The translations under genes and the position numbers were made by a program. Below the pieces are notes generated by a model, which did no database searches, was not told the origin of the DNA, and saw only the letters and a list, made by a program, of their open reading frames with translations. Shown here piece after piece: positions 45,278-56,820 of a stretch of DNA of 64,000 bases (the stretch's first letter is position 1; every line of letters begins with the position of its first letter). The stretch is from the NCBI GenBank assembly GCA_027922465.2, contig BQMF02000025.1, forward strand, positions 467,501 through 531,500, read 5' to 3'. Origin of the DNA: Turritopsis dohrnii (lineage: Eukaryota; Cnidaria; Hydrozoa; Anthoathecata; Oceaniidae).

Positions 45278-46798
45278 TCTATATTCTAATACGCGCTGTG
45301 CATCCAGTTTTTAGTTTAGAGAGTGAATGTTTCGGGTCGTTTTTCACGATCAAAATCTTCTTAATCGTTGTCATATAGCGGCAGTTAGACCGCGCATGAC
45401 ATATTTACGATTAGTATAAGCGGAAACCCTCACAGCGCATTTGATCGTTCAAATGTTTTGATTGTTTGCAAGATCAAGAATCGATAGCGTTGACGTTCGT
45501 TTGCCGGCAAGTTTTCGTTTGCTATTTTGAAAAAGAGGTAATGAAACATACAAGAGTAAGAAATCTCAAGACAACGAAGTTAGTAACGAAAGTATTGCAC
45601 GAAGATTTATTAATGTTTTTAGGGTAAGTACGCTCTTGAACTTTTTTTGTTTGTTTTTCTTATAATATAAATAGGGTTGCTGCACCATCACTTCTCCTTT
45701 AGGGAAGACCAATAAAAACAATGAAATTTGAAGAAATGAATTTTAAGTCATGACGTTCTGGGTTGGTGAAGAACAATATTCTATATTAATATCCAACCTT
45801 AGCTTCGTACAAAGAAAATCACTCGAAGGTATTAATTTGTTTTGACACGTTTACGACTTACGGGTTTGGCTTTTCAAAATAGCAAAATAGCTTCTGTTTA
45901 CCTTGGATCATGGGTTCCATGAACAGTTACAGCCATTTACAATCTTTCTGTTGTTTTCATGTGCGCACAATTTATTTCTATATCGTATCGTGAAAGGATT
46001 TAATATGAGTATTTTTTATGTGTTTCAGATCTTCCGAGTATAAAGATGTTTATGATGTGCAGTGTTGACAATGAACAGGTAAAATGCTTTATCTGGAATA
46101 CCTACAGAGTTTTTAATTAAAAGGGTGAGGAGTACTTTTTTCCATTTTGATGTTACATTTTTTAATCGCGGGGAACCATTGCATTGCATATTGAATCGTA
46201 CAAGGCGCTTTTCGAGAATTACATTTTTGATGGTCCGCGCAGGGCTGTGATGTTTGATCGCCGATAACGGTTACTGTATTTTTCAAATCAGTTGGATGTA
46301 CTTTCTCAACATCGTTCCGTGATTAAATTTTTGTAGCCATTTTTTGAGACGTCATTTTAAAAATCAAAACACGTAAAATCTTTTACAAAAGATGCAATTT
46401 ATTTAAGAGAGTGAAAATAGCGGATGCACAGCTCTTATATATTATTTTTGATGGGTTTCAGATCTTCCAAGTAAAACAATATTTTTGTTTTACGCCCCAG
46501 TGTTGATTGCAAACTTGGAAAAAAGTTTTATCTAGGTTGTGTCTGTTTAAGTGGATCTTTAAAATCAGGGGAACCATGGCATTGTCTCCTAAATTAGACT
46601 CGAAGTTATTTGGAAAACATCTTTAAAACCTCTAAGAAAATAACTGGTAGTTTTATGGTCCGCGTTATTGACGAAGTGGTGACTACAACACTAACGCACT
46701 TTCTGTTTGTCATTTTGTAAATTAATTTTTCGACATCATTTTTGAGACGTCATTTTCAAGAATTAAAATCCGTAAAAATTTTTTACACGGGTTACTAG
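45278..46798 (+). mobile_element. Complete non-autonomous Helitron, 1.52 kb
   Basis: 5' end A|TCTATATTCTAATACGCGCT at 45278. 3' end hairpin GTAAAAATTTTTTAC (46772-46786), eight bases, then CTAG (46795-46798) and T. Insertion between A and T without duplication, TC at the start and hairpin-CTAG at the end are the defining Helitron features. It shares both ends with the minus-strand copies at 4317-5427 and 62645-64000. No Rep/helicase frame. It has picked up the sequence that forms the inverted repeat at 43455-44020. Confidence 0.75.
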
Positions 46799-47626
46799 TT
46801 TAGTGTATATTGTATTTACATATAAAATAATGAATAAAATTTCAAGTAGCAAGGAAAACTTGTGAAATAGCAAACGTATGTTACGGTAAAAGACAATTTT
46901 TACACAGCAGCATTATTGAAAACCATAGTAATTAATTTTTTTTCAAAGGCTAGCACCCTTACATACCAGAGAAAAATCCTTTAAAAGTGTACCTTAATGG
47001 AACCCTTATTCAGCAGTTATAAGCCTTTCTTACCTGCATAAGTCTTTCAAAACTTAGTATTCCTAAAGTATCTAAACATTTAAGAGGATTCAAACATGGG
47101 TTGAACCAGTAACATTCAAACTACAGTAAACAAACACCGTGAAGAAATGGAAAATTGTCCGTTTCCATCATGTAAAGACTTCTCTTTGTTGGATCACAAC
47201 TACCGGAAAACAATCAAGTGTCCATTATACAGAAGTGTCCTTAAGGAGGTTACACTCTACAGCCACTGCTTCTAAATGTTACTCTTATAGGTTTCACTCG
47301 TGAAATGTATATTCCATAATATATGTTTTATATGATAATAAATTTTTTTTGTTTTTGTTTTTGTTCATTTATTTATTTATAGATATTCATTGGAAGAATA
47401 GCCATGTAAATATATTACCTTGACATGCAATTATTATTGTTATTATTACTATGTCCATTTGATATTTTGATTTTGCATGACGTTTCAAGTCTTTCGGTCA
47501 ATAGTAATCAACCGTAGATACACAAGATCTATTAAAATTGAATTGTGGAGAGTCATTGATTTTGCTTAAATTACTGCATTCTTTTCGTTTTTATGTCTTT
47601 GTATCTCCATGTCCAGTTGTTAAGTT
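46799..47626. other. No gene recognised
   Basis: AT-rich spacer between the Helitron and the GPCR 3' end; no features supported. Confidence 0.5.
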
Positions 47627-48481
47627 CTAAAATGGTCTTATATTATTATGTCTATTCCATTTTAAAATTTTTCTTAATTCTCTTCTTACTTCTGGCTGTG
47701 TCACTATCACCAAAATTGGATTCACAATCAAATAAATAAAGAGTAAAAGCACATTTAACAGCAAAAATTTCTTATCGCCGCTCAAAACGTGCAATGTCAA
47801 CGTTACACTGACTACAATCACTAAAAACATGATCGAATAACTTAACTGCAGCATTCCAACAACAGTCTGTTTAGCCTTTGTTCTTAAGTTTAGCCTCTCT
47901 TCTTCAATTCCAAATCTCATGTTTTGAACTGCAATCTCTTCTTTATGTCTTTTTGAGATATTCTTGACTCGCAAACCAACAGAAATGACAATAAATGAAT
48001 AAAAGAGAGCAAATATCACCGAAAATAATGTAATAGATTTTATGTATGCATGAATCTCCTTTTTTCTATCCAGGGAAATTTGCAGAATAAACATGACTGA
48101 AGCCGGCAACCATGGAAATAAGAAACTGAGTTTAAAACGTCTTTCTGTTACGATTGCCCAATACTTCAGCGGATAAGCTATGCAGATGTACCTTTCAATG
48201 CAAAGGACCAGAGTCACTGAAAATGACACTACTATTAATACATGAATGCAAGATCGAATGTTCCTTAGATATTCTTCATTGTCACTAAATCCAAGCGACA
48301 TTCCTAGCATACCATTTACTATATCTAACCCACACAAATAGGCAATCACGTACATTCTTTTCGTATGCAGACAGTGCTTGAAATATATTACGAGAAGAAT
48401 ACAGAAATCTGCTGCGATTGAAAAGAAAAATAGTATTATGAGTAGATAAATGTTTAAAACTTCCATAGGCGTGTCATCCAT
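47627..48481 (-). CDS. Rhodopsin-class (class A) GPCR, orphan, single exon
   Basis: A complete 284-residue receptor in the plasma membrane, from ATG at 48481. Seven hydrophobic segments: residues about 10-34, 43-65, 77-97, 116-136, 149-171, 206-233 and 239-261. The TM3 end carries ERY (96-98) followed by CIAYPLKYW, the class A E/DRY-x5-P motif. TM2 has the Asp in GLDIVNG. TM7 has NPILV (254-258), a variant of NPxxY lacking Tyr, then a basic helix 8 (VRRELRKILKW). TM6 lacks the usual CWxP. The third inner loop is long and basic (KRHKEEIAVQNMRF), suited to G-protein coupling. Short loops and N-terminus point to a small-ligand or orphan receptor; the ligand is unknown. Intronless structure is common among early-branching animal class A receptors. 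Confidence 0.85.
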   Translation of the reverse strand: MDDTPMEVLNIYLLIILFFFSIAADFCILLVIYFKHCLHTKRMYVIAYLCGLDIVNGMLGMSLGFSDNEEYLRNIRSCIHVLIVVSFSVTLVLCIERYICIAYPLKYWAIVTERRFKLSFLFPWLPASVMFILQISLDRKKEIHAYIKSITLFSVIFALFYSFIVISVGLRVKNISKRHKEEIAVQNMRFGIEEERLNLRTKAKQTVVGMLQLSYSIMFLVIVVSVTLTLHVLSGDKKFLLLNVLLLFIYLIVNPILVIVTQPEVRRELRKILKWNRHNNIRPF

Positions 48482-49900
48482 GATTCACAGTTATCATCAC
48501 TTCTAATGTTACTTCTTCAAGTGGACTTTACCAAATCATTGACCAGCTGGCAAAAGTTACTCATTGTAACAATAAATTCTCTTGGCAAAATAGGACACAT
48601 ATGGTGCAAAACTGCACCTACACGATTTTGTTAATTCTTCAAGAGCAATTTCTCGAAACATCAACCAGCTGGCAAACGGTTATCAATTAACTTTATTGAT
48701 AACAAAAGACCCATATGGGTAAAACTGGTGGCTGCATACCTACGCGATTTTAGTATTTTTTGTGCTTTTTCACTCTTTTTTTCATATTTTCGAAATACAT
48801 ACGCTTTATTCTGGCAAACATTGTACATGATATATATCGAAATATATTTTGAAATGATAAGCTGTGAACTTTTCGTATTCCATGTTATTTCAGTGTTTAT
48901 TTATTATAAACGTCGATAGCTTTGGTCAAAAGCATATCTTTATACCGAGAAGATGTAACTTTCATGCGAGAGAAATGACAATATAACCAAAACTACATAG
49001 TTATATGAAAATATCAAAAAAATCCCAGACAAACTTGCTCCGTCCAGTTTGACTGATTTCTCCGGTTCAGTGGAGAATCTGCTACAGAACAACTACTAAA
49101 AATAACATACGTGACATATATAATATAATATAATATAATATAATATAATGTAATATAATATAATATAATATAATAAAGTGAGTGTCCATTTTACCGAACA
49201 CCTCCATTTACAGGTTTTTTAATAATAGTTTGTTTATCCTGTGTATGGGCCCGTTTTACTGAACAATCATCATTACATGTCGGCAGAAAATCTAAAAACA
49301 AATCAGTTGACGATAACAGTTTCATATTACCACAAAACATTAGAGACCAGTGCTTTTTTTGGACTTAACCAAAGGTGGTCTTTTCTTTGGAACTTAATTT
49401 TCATATTACGGCTCAAATCACAAATGACTACAAACTCCAATTTTTCCCCCAAATTTAAAAGCATCAATGGTTCCAAAGCCAAAAAACTTTAAAGTAAGGA
49501 GTAACAAATCATGAACATATTCCCTCAGTGTAATAAAGAAGATATCCCAATATGTCAATCCTTTGATGCTCGTTGTTTGAATTTCAGAAAACCAATAGTT
49601 ATATACAAGGTTACGGCTGAGATCCTCAGCATTTGAATTTTATTGACATTTTATAACTTGATAAATATAATTAACACGACATAATTTTCATCGTGTCCTG
49701 ATTTTGATTCGTCTTACGAGCTAATTGTTCTATGTTCTACTGCACCTCGCTTTTTTACTCTTTAAATTGCGTGTTTTTGTACACTCACATTTTATTTTTA
49801 TTTTTTAATTTTTTTTATACTTTATTTTCTATTGGATTCGTAAAATATATAGTTACAACTAACTAATTCATTCCTACAAATAAAACGCAAATTCAAAACA
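48482..49900. other. GPCR upstream region, no other gene
   Basis: It probably includes the GPCR promoter (minus-strand transcription from about 48500 or beyond). It contains a pair of similar blocks (CCAGCTGGCAAAAGTTACTC near 48542, CCAGCTGGCAAACGGTTATC near 48665) and a (TATAA)n tract. Short open frames are not supported. Confidence 0.5.
49117..49176. repeat. (TATAA)n microsatellite
   Basis: About twelve 5-bp TATAA units with one G interruption. Confidence 0.9.
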
Positions 49901-49924
49901 TTAGGAGGAAACTTTGTAATGCAG

Positions 49925-51486
49925 TAAGGCTTTTGAACTCTGTACCTAAGCCTGAAGAAACTCTCCGCAACTTTATCGATTCATTTCCTGTCAACCCAAA
50001 CACATTCAGTTTCTCCGAAACCACCTACTCAGACACAAGGAAAGCAATCCTCTCCCTTTGCAATGATTGGTCTACCGGACAAGATAAGATACCCTCGAAA
50101 TTCTTAAAACTCTGCATTAATGAAACCACCAGTCCCATTTGCCACATAATAAACACTGCAATCAAGAGAATTCCTTTCCAGACCAATGAAAAATCTCAAA
50201 GATCATCCCCATTCCGAAAATCGACCAAACGACAAAACCCTCAGATTACCCGCCAATATCGATTCTCCACATCCTAACGAAAGTGCACAAGAGAATTCTA
50301 ATGCTCCAAATCGTTGATTATATCGAAAACCAGAAACTTCTTTCCAACCATCAATCCGGCTTTCGAAAAAGACACTGTACTAACACCACGTGCATGAAAA
50401 TCAAAAGTGATATCATCAAGGCAATGGACAGCGGCGAAGTTACTTTCTCCGTCATGGCTGACTTCTCAAAAGCGTTCGACACTGTTGAATTTGAAATACT
50501 GATCGAAAAACTCCATAAACTTAACATTCTCAAAATCAGCCTTGTTAACCATGTGAAGTTACCTATCAAATCGCCGTCAATTCGTGCAAATCAATGACAA
50601 AGAATCGAACAGACTGACTGTACTGAACGGAGTCTCTCAAGGAAGTATCCTCGGCCCTGTTCTGTTCAACATCTACGTTAACGACATGTCAACAAATACT
50701 AATGCCGAATGTATGCAATGTGCTGATGACACCAGTTCATACCGCCACACAAAACCATCTCAGTTCGCCGATTGCGTTGAGAAGATAAATAAGGACATCA
50801 AAGATCTCCAGCGATAGTCGAGAAGCCAGAATCTACTATTCAATTCCAATAAGACAAAAACTATGCTCTTTACAACCCAACAAATGGCCAGGCGACATCA
50901 GTTCGACTACGAGATAAAATCGCTCGACGAGAAAACTATCGAACGTATCCAAGAATTTAAGCTCATCGGTGTAACCTTCAGTAAGAATATGAAGTGGAAC
51001 ACCCATGTAAAGAAAGCAACGTCAAAGGCATACGGGACCCTCAAAACTCTGTCCCGTATCAAACAATTCATACCACACTATCTACGCAAGCAGCTAGCCG
51101 AATCACTGGTGCTGAGCCAACTCGATTACGGTAACGCACTTTTCCTGAACGTACCATCATACCATCAACAGCTTCACAGAGTCCAGAATGCAAGTGCAAG
51201 TTTCGTAAGAGGCCGCTACTCAAATATGTCAGACGTGGTTTCATTGAAATGGCTACCAATATATGAGCGATCAGAATTTAGTATGCCCAAGCTTGCTTTG
51301 AAGTCCATTAATTCGTCTGCCTGGCAGAGTTTTCTTCCAATGAAAAGAATGGTGCCACGTGAAGGTTTGAGAAATCCTGTACATGCTGGTACAATGTTGG
51401 CTTGTCCAAATATTGTTGTGAATAGTTTTGAATATGATTCTTCGCGGGTATTCAACAGACTCCCGATAAAGTGTCGGGATCGCTAG
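49925..51486 (+). pseudogene. CR1/L2-like LINE reverse transcriptase, 5'-truncated
   Basis: Four plus-strand segments with frame changes near 50200, 50530 and 50820. They read KAILSLCNDWSTGQDKIPSK (fingers), SILHILTKVHKRIL, LLSNHQSGFRKRHCTN, VMADFSKAFDTVEFEIL (catalytic Asp), VLNGVSQGSILGPVLFNIY and CADDTSSY (YADD-type box with Cys in first place). They continue with KLIGVTFSKNMKWNTHVKKA, LVLSQLDYGNALFLN and SSRVFNRLPIKCRDR at the C-terminus. The endonuclease is missing, as is usual for 5'-truncated copies. The last segment (50863-51486) is intact and shows the family well. It is a dead copy, older than the LINE at 15482-18367. Confidence 0.85.
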
Positions 51487-52090
51487 TTTTAGACTAGTTC
51501 ACCAGTATATTTTATTAAGTCCTCCTATCCTTGGCATTATTCCTAGCCCTATTCTGCACTTCCAACAAGACCAATGTTACCAATATTCCTTTGTCATATC
51601 TCCTTACCTTCATCTAGTCCTATTTTAGGTTTTAGATTACTTTTTGAGTTTGGTCTAAGTTCTATCTTTACTGCCATGGAGGAATTAATTTATAGGTTAA
51701 TATATAAATATTATAACAGTTTTTTTTCTAGTATTCGATTCTAACCTCGAATTTGTTCCTACACATCTGTTTACATTACGTTAGTCCTTAGGTTTAGTCA
51801 TGTCCCACTTCCTAGTTTTATGAACTTCAGTCGACGTTCGTTTTGGTTTACGACTATCTGGGCCTTCTACTCTACCTTCACCTTATCCACACCCTAGCCA
51901 CGGCCTATACTACGTCTTTTTCTCTAGTTTCTGCCAGTATTTTTTTAATATACAATATGTTTTAGACGCTGCATATACATAATTTTCTCAATTTCCAGGT
52001 GAAGAGCCAATTGTAAAATTTTGGAGATACTATGAAATATATTATTATTATTATTGTTGTTGCTGTTGTTGTTGTTGTTGTTGTTATCGC
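51487..52090 (+). mobile_element. 3' region and microsatellite tail of the CR1-like LINE
   Basis: Non-coding sequence after the LINE stop, ending in (ATT)n followed by (GTT)n at 52036-52086. Short-repeat tails instead of poly(A) are typical of CR1/L2-type elements. Confidence 0.6.
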
Positions 52091-53028
52091 GGTGTATGTA
52101 AGATTCTGTAAATGGTTGTAATAATCAGAATAGCCGCAATTTTGGTGGTATATTTCTGAAGATGGTAGAAGTTTTCTGAAAAAGGTTGTTCTTTCATATT
52201 TGGTTGTATATGTCTGCAGTATCATGGTTATTACAAAAAAGTTGTAAGAATCTGCAACACTATTTTTTGCTGCTTTCAGGAAAAATAAGAAAGACAAGTT
52301 GCCTGGCTGTCATTGAAGAAAGGTTAATAGTGTGATAAACCGCCTATTCGAGAAATGGGGAATGGAAATAGAAAGTCAGTATGTTTAAGATGCTCTTCAA
52401 AATATGAATACAATTTTTACAACTGGAACCTGGTTATAATATTTGCAATAGTAAGGACTACGGGGATTCATAACACGAATAATTAGCACGAAGTGTAGTA
52501 TACATAAATCATCAGGAAATTCGCTGCAACCAGAATACGATTTTTGAACGTAAAAAACACTATTTTTGTGCAAATTATTTGCTTATTATTCGAAAATCCG
52601 CCTTAAAATAATGAATTTATAAATTGAACTGAGGGTTACAGAGTGCTGATGTCAGCAGTGGGAAACTCTCGTTCGTACAATAAGAAATGGGTCTGGAAGG
52701 AGCAGCTGACTTATATCAAAATGGTAAACAAACGAAGTAAACAAATAATTATGGAGAATCAGTTTTTCACGACCTATATTTAAAACTAAATTTTAGTGAA
52801 TGTTTTTTTTTACATATATGAAGTAACTAAGAGAAGAATTAGAATGAAGTTTCCTCGTGTTTCTACATTTGGTTTCCCGATAAATCAAAAGAACGATCCC
52901 AACTGATTCACTTTCAATTCAGTATGGGTTCTAACACATTCTAACATAAATATATAGTAGCTAACATAAAAAATCTATTAAGGCCTATTAAGTAGCAACA
53001 AAAAAGAAAAAAAAGATTTTGTTCGAAT
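52091..53028. other. No gene recognised
   Basis: Unique-looking AT-rich DNA between the LINE tail and the recombinase element. Confidence 0.5.
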
Positions 53029-53607
53029 TCAGAATTTCAGCATTTCCCCAGCCTCTGACACCCATTGACGCCATTCTGACCCATGTCCACGAAGAACTTT
53101 TTCATGAAACTTCTTACGTAAAGCTAACACTAAAAACTTCAAAGATGAAACATCTTTGCCATTCATAAAAGACGCAGCTCCTTGATTTCTCGTAAGTCGT
53201 TCTCTTATTTCCATTTCTGTAAAGGTTTTAGTTGAAGATGGATTCTCATTATCTTCTCGTGTTATTAAGTCCTTGCATGCAATAGTCAGAGCTAAATAAA
53301 TAGACCTCTTCTGGTTACGAATCCGAACCAAGTCGTAAGGTTTCTTCACCTCGTATTTATCTAGACAAGATCTCGCTACCTGAAATGATGAAATTCTGAA
53401 AACCCTCAGGACATCTGTCATTTGAAGTCATGAAATACAAAATGCTAAATATTCCATGCGTCTCACATTACAAGGAACTGTCTTAGAAACATTAGGTTCG
53501 TCCAGTATTTCATCATCTGACAACTCAGAAGATTCTGTGTGACTGTCCCTCCAAGAATCATCACTGTTATAATCGTTCTCATCAATAAATTCTATAAAAC
53601 ACAGTTT
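53029..53607 (-). pseudogene. Unknown ORF downstream of the recombinase
   Basis: The frame opens after an acceptor-like TTTTTTTATCAG (53608) with KLCFIEFIDENDYNSDDSWR, an acidic stretch (SELSDDEILDEP), then basic/helical sequence. TGA interrupts once at about 53430 (AFCIS*LQMTDV) without a frame change, and it ends GSEWRQWVSEAGEMLKF. I recognise no domain. It lies on the same strand as the recombinase, 320 bp after its stop, and may be a 3' exon or a second gene of the same element. Confidence 0.45.
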
Positions 53608-53928
53608 CTGATAAAAAAAATAATAATAATACAAACAAAAATGAAAAAAGAAAAATAAAGAAACTTATTCAACGCATCTTTTACCCGTCCTATTCCTGGA
53701 AACGCATAATTTAAAAACTTCCATGTATCTAATTTCAGTTTGCCCGGCTAACATACCTCTCCTTTCTGTATCCTTTTTGGATAGCTTTTATGCACTTGGT
53801 CTTCATCGTTAGGCTGAAATGTAATGAAGCAGGAGAATTATTGTTTGTAATAGCGCCCCATGGATTAATTTCAGACAATTGTTAACCTCTATATTCCTTT
53901 TCTTAAATACACTCTTTGCACCATAAAA

Positions 53929-55857
53929 TCCTTAAGGTGATTTCTCCACATTAATTTCTTGCAAAACCTCAACAAATGTTGACATTTCCTTTCCATCTAG
54001 TTTGTCATTTTTACTGACCCATGCCAAGACTTCATCTTTAGAAGGGAGCTTCTTTTCAACAATTGCATCTGTCAAACCTTTTAATTCTTCCCTTTTCAAG
54101 GACCTTCTTTCGCCACCCACTTCAAATGTATCACCCACCATCATGGCGAGTTTCAGTGCTTCACGATTGGAATAGAGATTGTAATGTATGTTAGTGGTGT
54201 CTTCTTTATTCTTCATAAAGTATTTGGCAAAGTAGCCGCTATCTATGCCTTCAGCTTTGCAACCAAACGTGGCACAAGCAATTCTAATACGTGTAGGGCA
54301 AACTCTTCCATAATCTTTTCTATCAAAAACTTTGGCTAATCTAAATGATGACGAGATCGCACTTCCAATGGCGCCATGTGTCATTTGTGCAGCGTTATGA
54401 GAAATAAATAAATATTCGCAGGTTAAAGGGTTTAGATAAGCCCTTAAGCAGTCCTTGTAAATACACAAATGATCAAAAAGGATATTTGGCATCACAATGA
54501 CTTTCTCACCATATATGGTAGAAGTCTTGTATTGGGAATTGACCATTGACATATACCCTGGGTATCCATCAGCAGATGTTGCTTCTTCTACATCTTGTAC
54601 TCTTAGCTCTATTATATTCGAAGCCCGTAGCCCATTCATGACACACAAGTTTACTTTAATGTAATCTCGCACTTGCTGACAAAATCGAGTCGTAAAATGA
54701 CCTTTCTATCGCCTGCTTAACTTTTTAATCAATGACTGAATGAAGTGAGAACGTCCGTATTTAATCATGTGTGATGGTGTCATTAATCTTTTCTTCTTTA
54801 TTTGCCGTAAATCAGTCTTTCTTTGGGCAATGGGATTTGTCAAATCATTATTCCATCCATCAATATACTCCATCAGTTTTGTCACTTCTGAGCGATTCAT
54901 TCCTCCATAAACATTTCTTCTTCTTAAAAAACGAATGAATGCTCTGAGCGCAGTAAATCGAACGCGCAATGTTGAAGCTTGGAAATCCTGGGTGCCAACC
55001 TTTGCGAAAGTACAACTGTGGTATTTATCTTCAATCAGTAAGCAATTACTAAAGGCAGACTTTGGCAACACTTTAGTTGTAGGATCAACCATTTTCCAGA
55101 TATACTCCACGTGCTGTAGGTACCTTCTTGCTTTTACCTGACCTTTTGTCTTTTCCAACTCCACACAAAAAGCATCAAGAAGAGATTCACTTGTGACATA
55201 ACAAATCAAGAAATCATCTTGGGAAATTCCCCATTCACCTCTCTGAGCGTCATTTATTCTTGATGCACCATCTGGAATGTATGTGGCTGCATCACCTTGA
55301 TAACTAAGTTCATGATGAACTGAATTTTCACGGGTGCAACTCGATGCCCTATCATCTCCGCACCAGTACTTTTCACGCATTTTTCCTAGTGTTTCACGTG
55401 TTGTGTTACTATCGTATTTGTGGTACTTCTTAAGATGTGTGTCTAATCAGCTGTGCCATACCGAGCATTCTTCACACGGAAGTGGTTTACTTACACCATG
55501 CTTTTCCTTTTGTGCCCAAGCATACATCACGCGAATTTCTGATTCTTTTAATCTAGCTTCTTTTTCCTGGAATTTATGAATCAGAACAAGGTGCTGATGC
55601 AATCTAGTGTATACTTGATTACAAACTGGACATTTTATGTCATACGCTTTCTTATCCCCCTGTAAACCTTTCCTTAATCGTTCCCGCATCTCCAACGTAC
55701 TGCTTCAGACAGTTCTGAATCTTTCTTTCCTTCCTTTCTTTTTTTCTTTTTCTTTTAGCCATCAATTATGTTTCAGTTTTTTTGAACTTGTTTCATTATT
55801 TGAAGAAACACGTTCTTTTCGTTGGAAGAATGCTCGTAGATCACGTTTCGTCGCCAT
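53929..55857 (-). pseudogene. Zinc-finger tyrosine recombinase (Crypton-like), four in-frame stops
   Basis: A single minus-strand frame from ATG at 55857. The N-terminus MATKRDLRAFFQRKERV contains K-x-x-L-x-x-F-F, PIP-box-like. Then a C2H2 finger CPVCNQVYTRLHQHLVLIHK and a second one, CEECSVWHS*LDTHLKKYHK, spanning a stop. 55200-54760 is the core-binding helical domain (LLDAFCVELEKTKGQVKARR, RVRFTALRAFIRFLRRR). 54672-53932 is the catalytic domain: MNGLRASNIIELRVQDV (first Arg), CPTRIRIACATFGC (box II Arg), and DTTNIHYNLYSNREAL (H/Y region with the nucleophile Tyr). Stops are TGA 55764, TGA 55707, TGA 55449 and TAG 54708, with no frameshift between. Crypton is the best-fitting known class; it would excise and insert DNA through a circular intermediate. 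Confidence 0.75.
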
Positions 55858-56253
55858 CTTAAGATAAAGAAAGAAATTGAAAACAAAATCATACAATCTC
55901 ACTTGAATTGCATTCGAATTCGAATTTAGATTTAAAGGCTGTTTTCGACTTGCGAATTTATTCGATCGAAAAATAAAATTGCCAAACTTCCCAATAGTTT
56001 CATTGTTTCAAAAGCATCATATATTCCTGTAATTTTATTGGGTGCACGCTTTTCTTGAGGAAATGTAGCCGGGAAGTTTTCTACTTGTTTGCGGGTACCT
56101 ACTGTAAATTTTCCCTTTCATTTGCACGTGGAAAACTGGCTTAAATTTGAATCCGAATTTTAATTCGAATTCAAGTTTTCGAATTTGTGAGTACTTCCAA
56201 ATCTTTCGTTTCTAAACAAACATACCCACGTTGTAAATCCTGGATAAAGTTAG
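55858..56253. promoter_or_regulatory. Spacer between recombinase and HIRAN-like gene
   Basis: 396 bp between two divergent frames, with GAATTCGAATT-type inverted repeats (55912-55925, 56150-56180). It probably holds both promoters and perhaps a 5' exon of the HIRAN-like gene. No TATA box is obvious. Confidence 0.4.
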
Positions 56254-56820
56254 TCACTGCTTCGGCTTGTTTGTGTTATCGGGTTGCCGTTTGAATTCAA
56301 AGCTATCATCGCTTCAAGAGGATACCACGTATTCAAAGACACAACTTGGTCAAGTGCAAAAGTGAATGATCCAGTAAGAGTGGAATTGAAAACAAACCTG
56401 AGATCAATTGCTGTTGACTCGTATTCGTGTGCAGTCAGGGCAAAACACAATTATTTTAATGGCTGGAAAACCGTCTGACATGTGCCAAGAGAAACATCTA
56501 GGTATATCTACTTCTTTATCAAGCAAGAAGGAGGAACGGTCACGGGTGCACTGAAGTCACTAAACCACAAGCCGTCGCCTATTCCTTGCGGAAGCCTTGA
56601 AGTGCCATTGCTTTTAACTTTCTCGTGTTCGGAGAAATGGCTTCGAGATAAAATGAAAAACTTTATCGAAGATTCTTATTCATTCGATTATACTGGTTTG
56701 ATTCACGATGATGGTGTAAATTCATCAGACCAAGAACTGGAAGTTGACCTGGATATCACATTGGTGGATAATGAGGAACACAGATACAAGTTGAAGAAGA
56801 ATAAGCCGAAGAAAATGTAA
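56254..56820 (+). pseudogene. HIRAN-like protein, one nonsense codon
   Basis: The frame is open from 56254 with no upstream ATG, so the start or a first exon is missing. It reads PFEFKAIIASRGYHVFKDTT, DPVRVELKT, SYSCAVRAK, then KTV*HVPRETSRYIYFFIKQ, where TGA (56476-56478) replaces the Gly expected in VGH(V/I)P. Then GGTVTGALKSL, CGSLEVPLLLTF, a helical segment, and a Lys-rich tail KLKKNKPKKM at the stop. Domain order and basic tail parallel the intact relative at 13416-13931 (GYHVYQ, IGHIPKDLSKITYFF, GGLELPC), but sequence identity is low, so they are not recent copies. AATAAA follows at 56829. The last 92 bp are in the segmental duplication. Confidence 0.7.
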
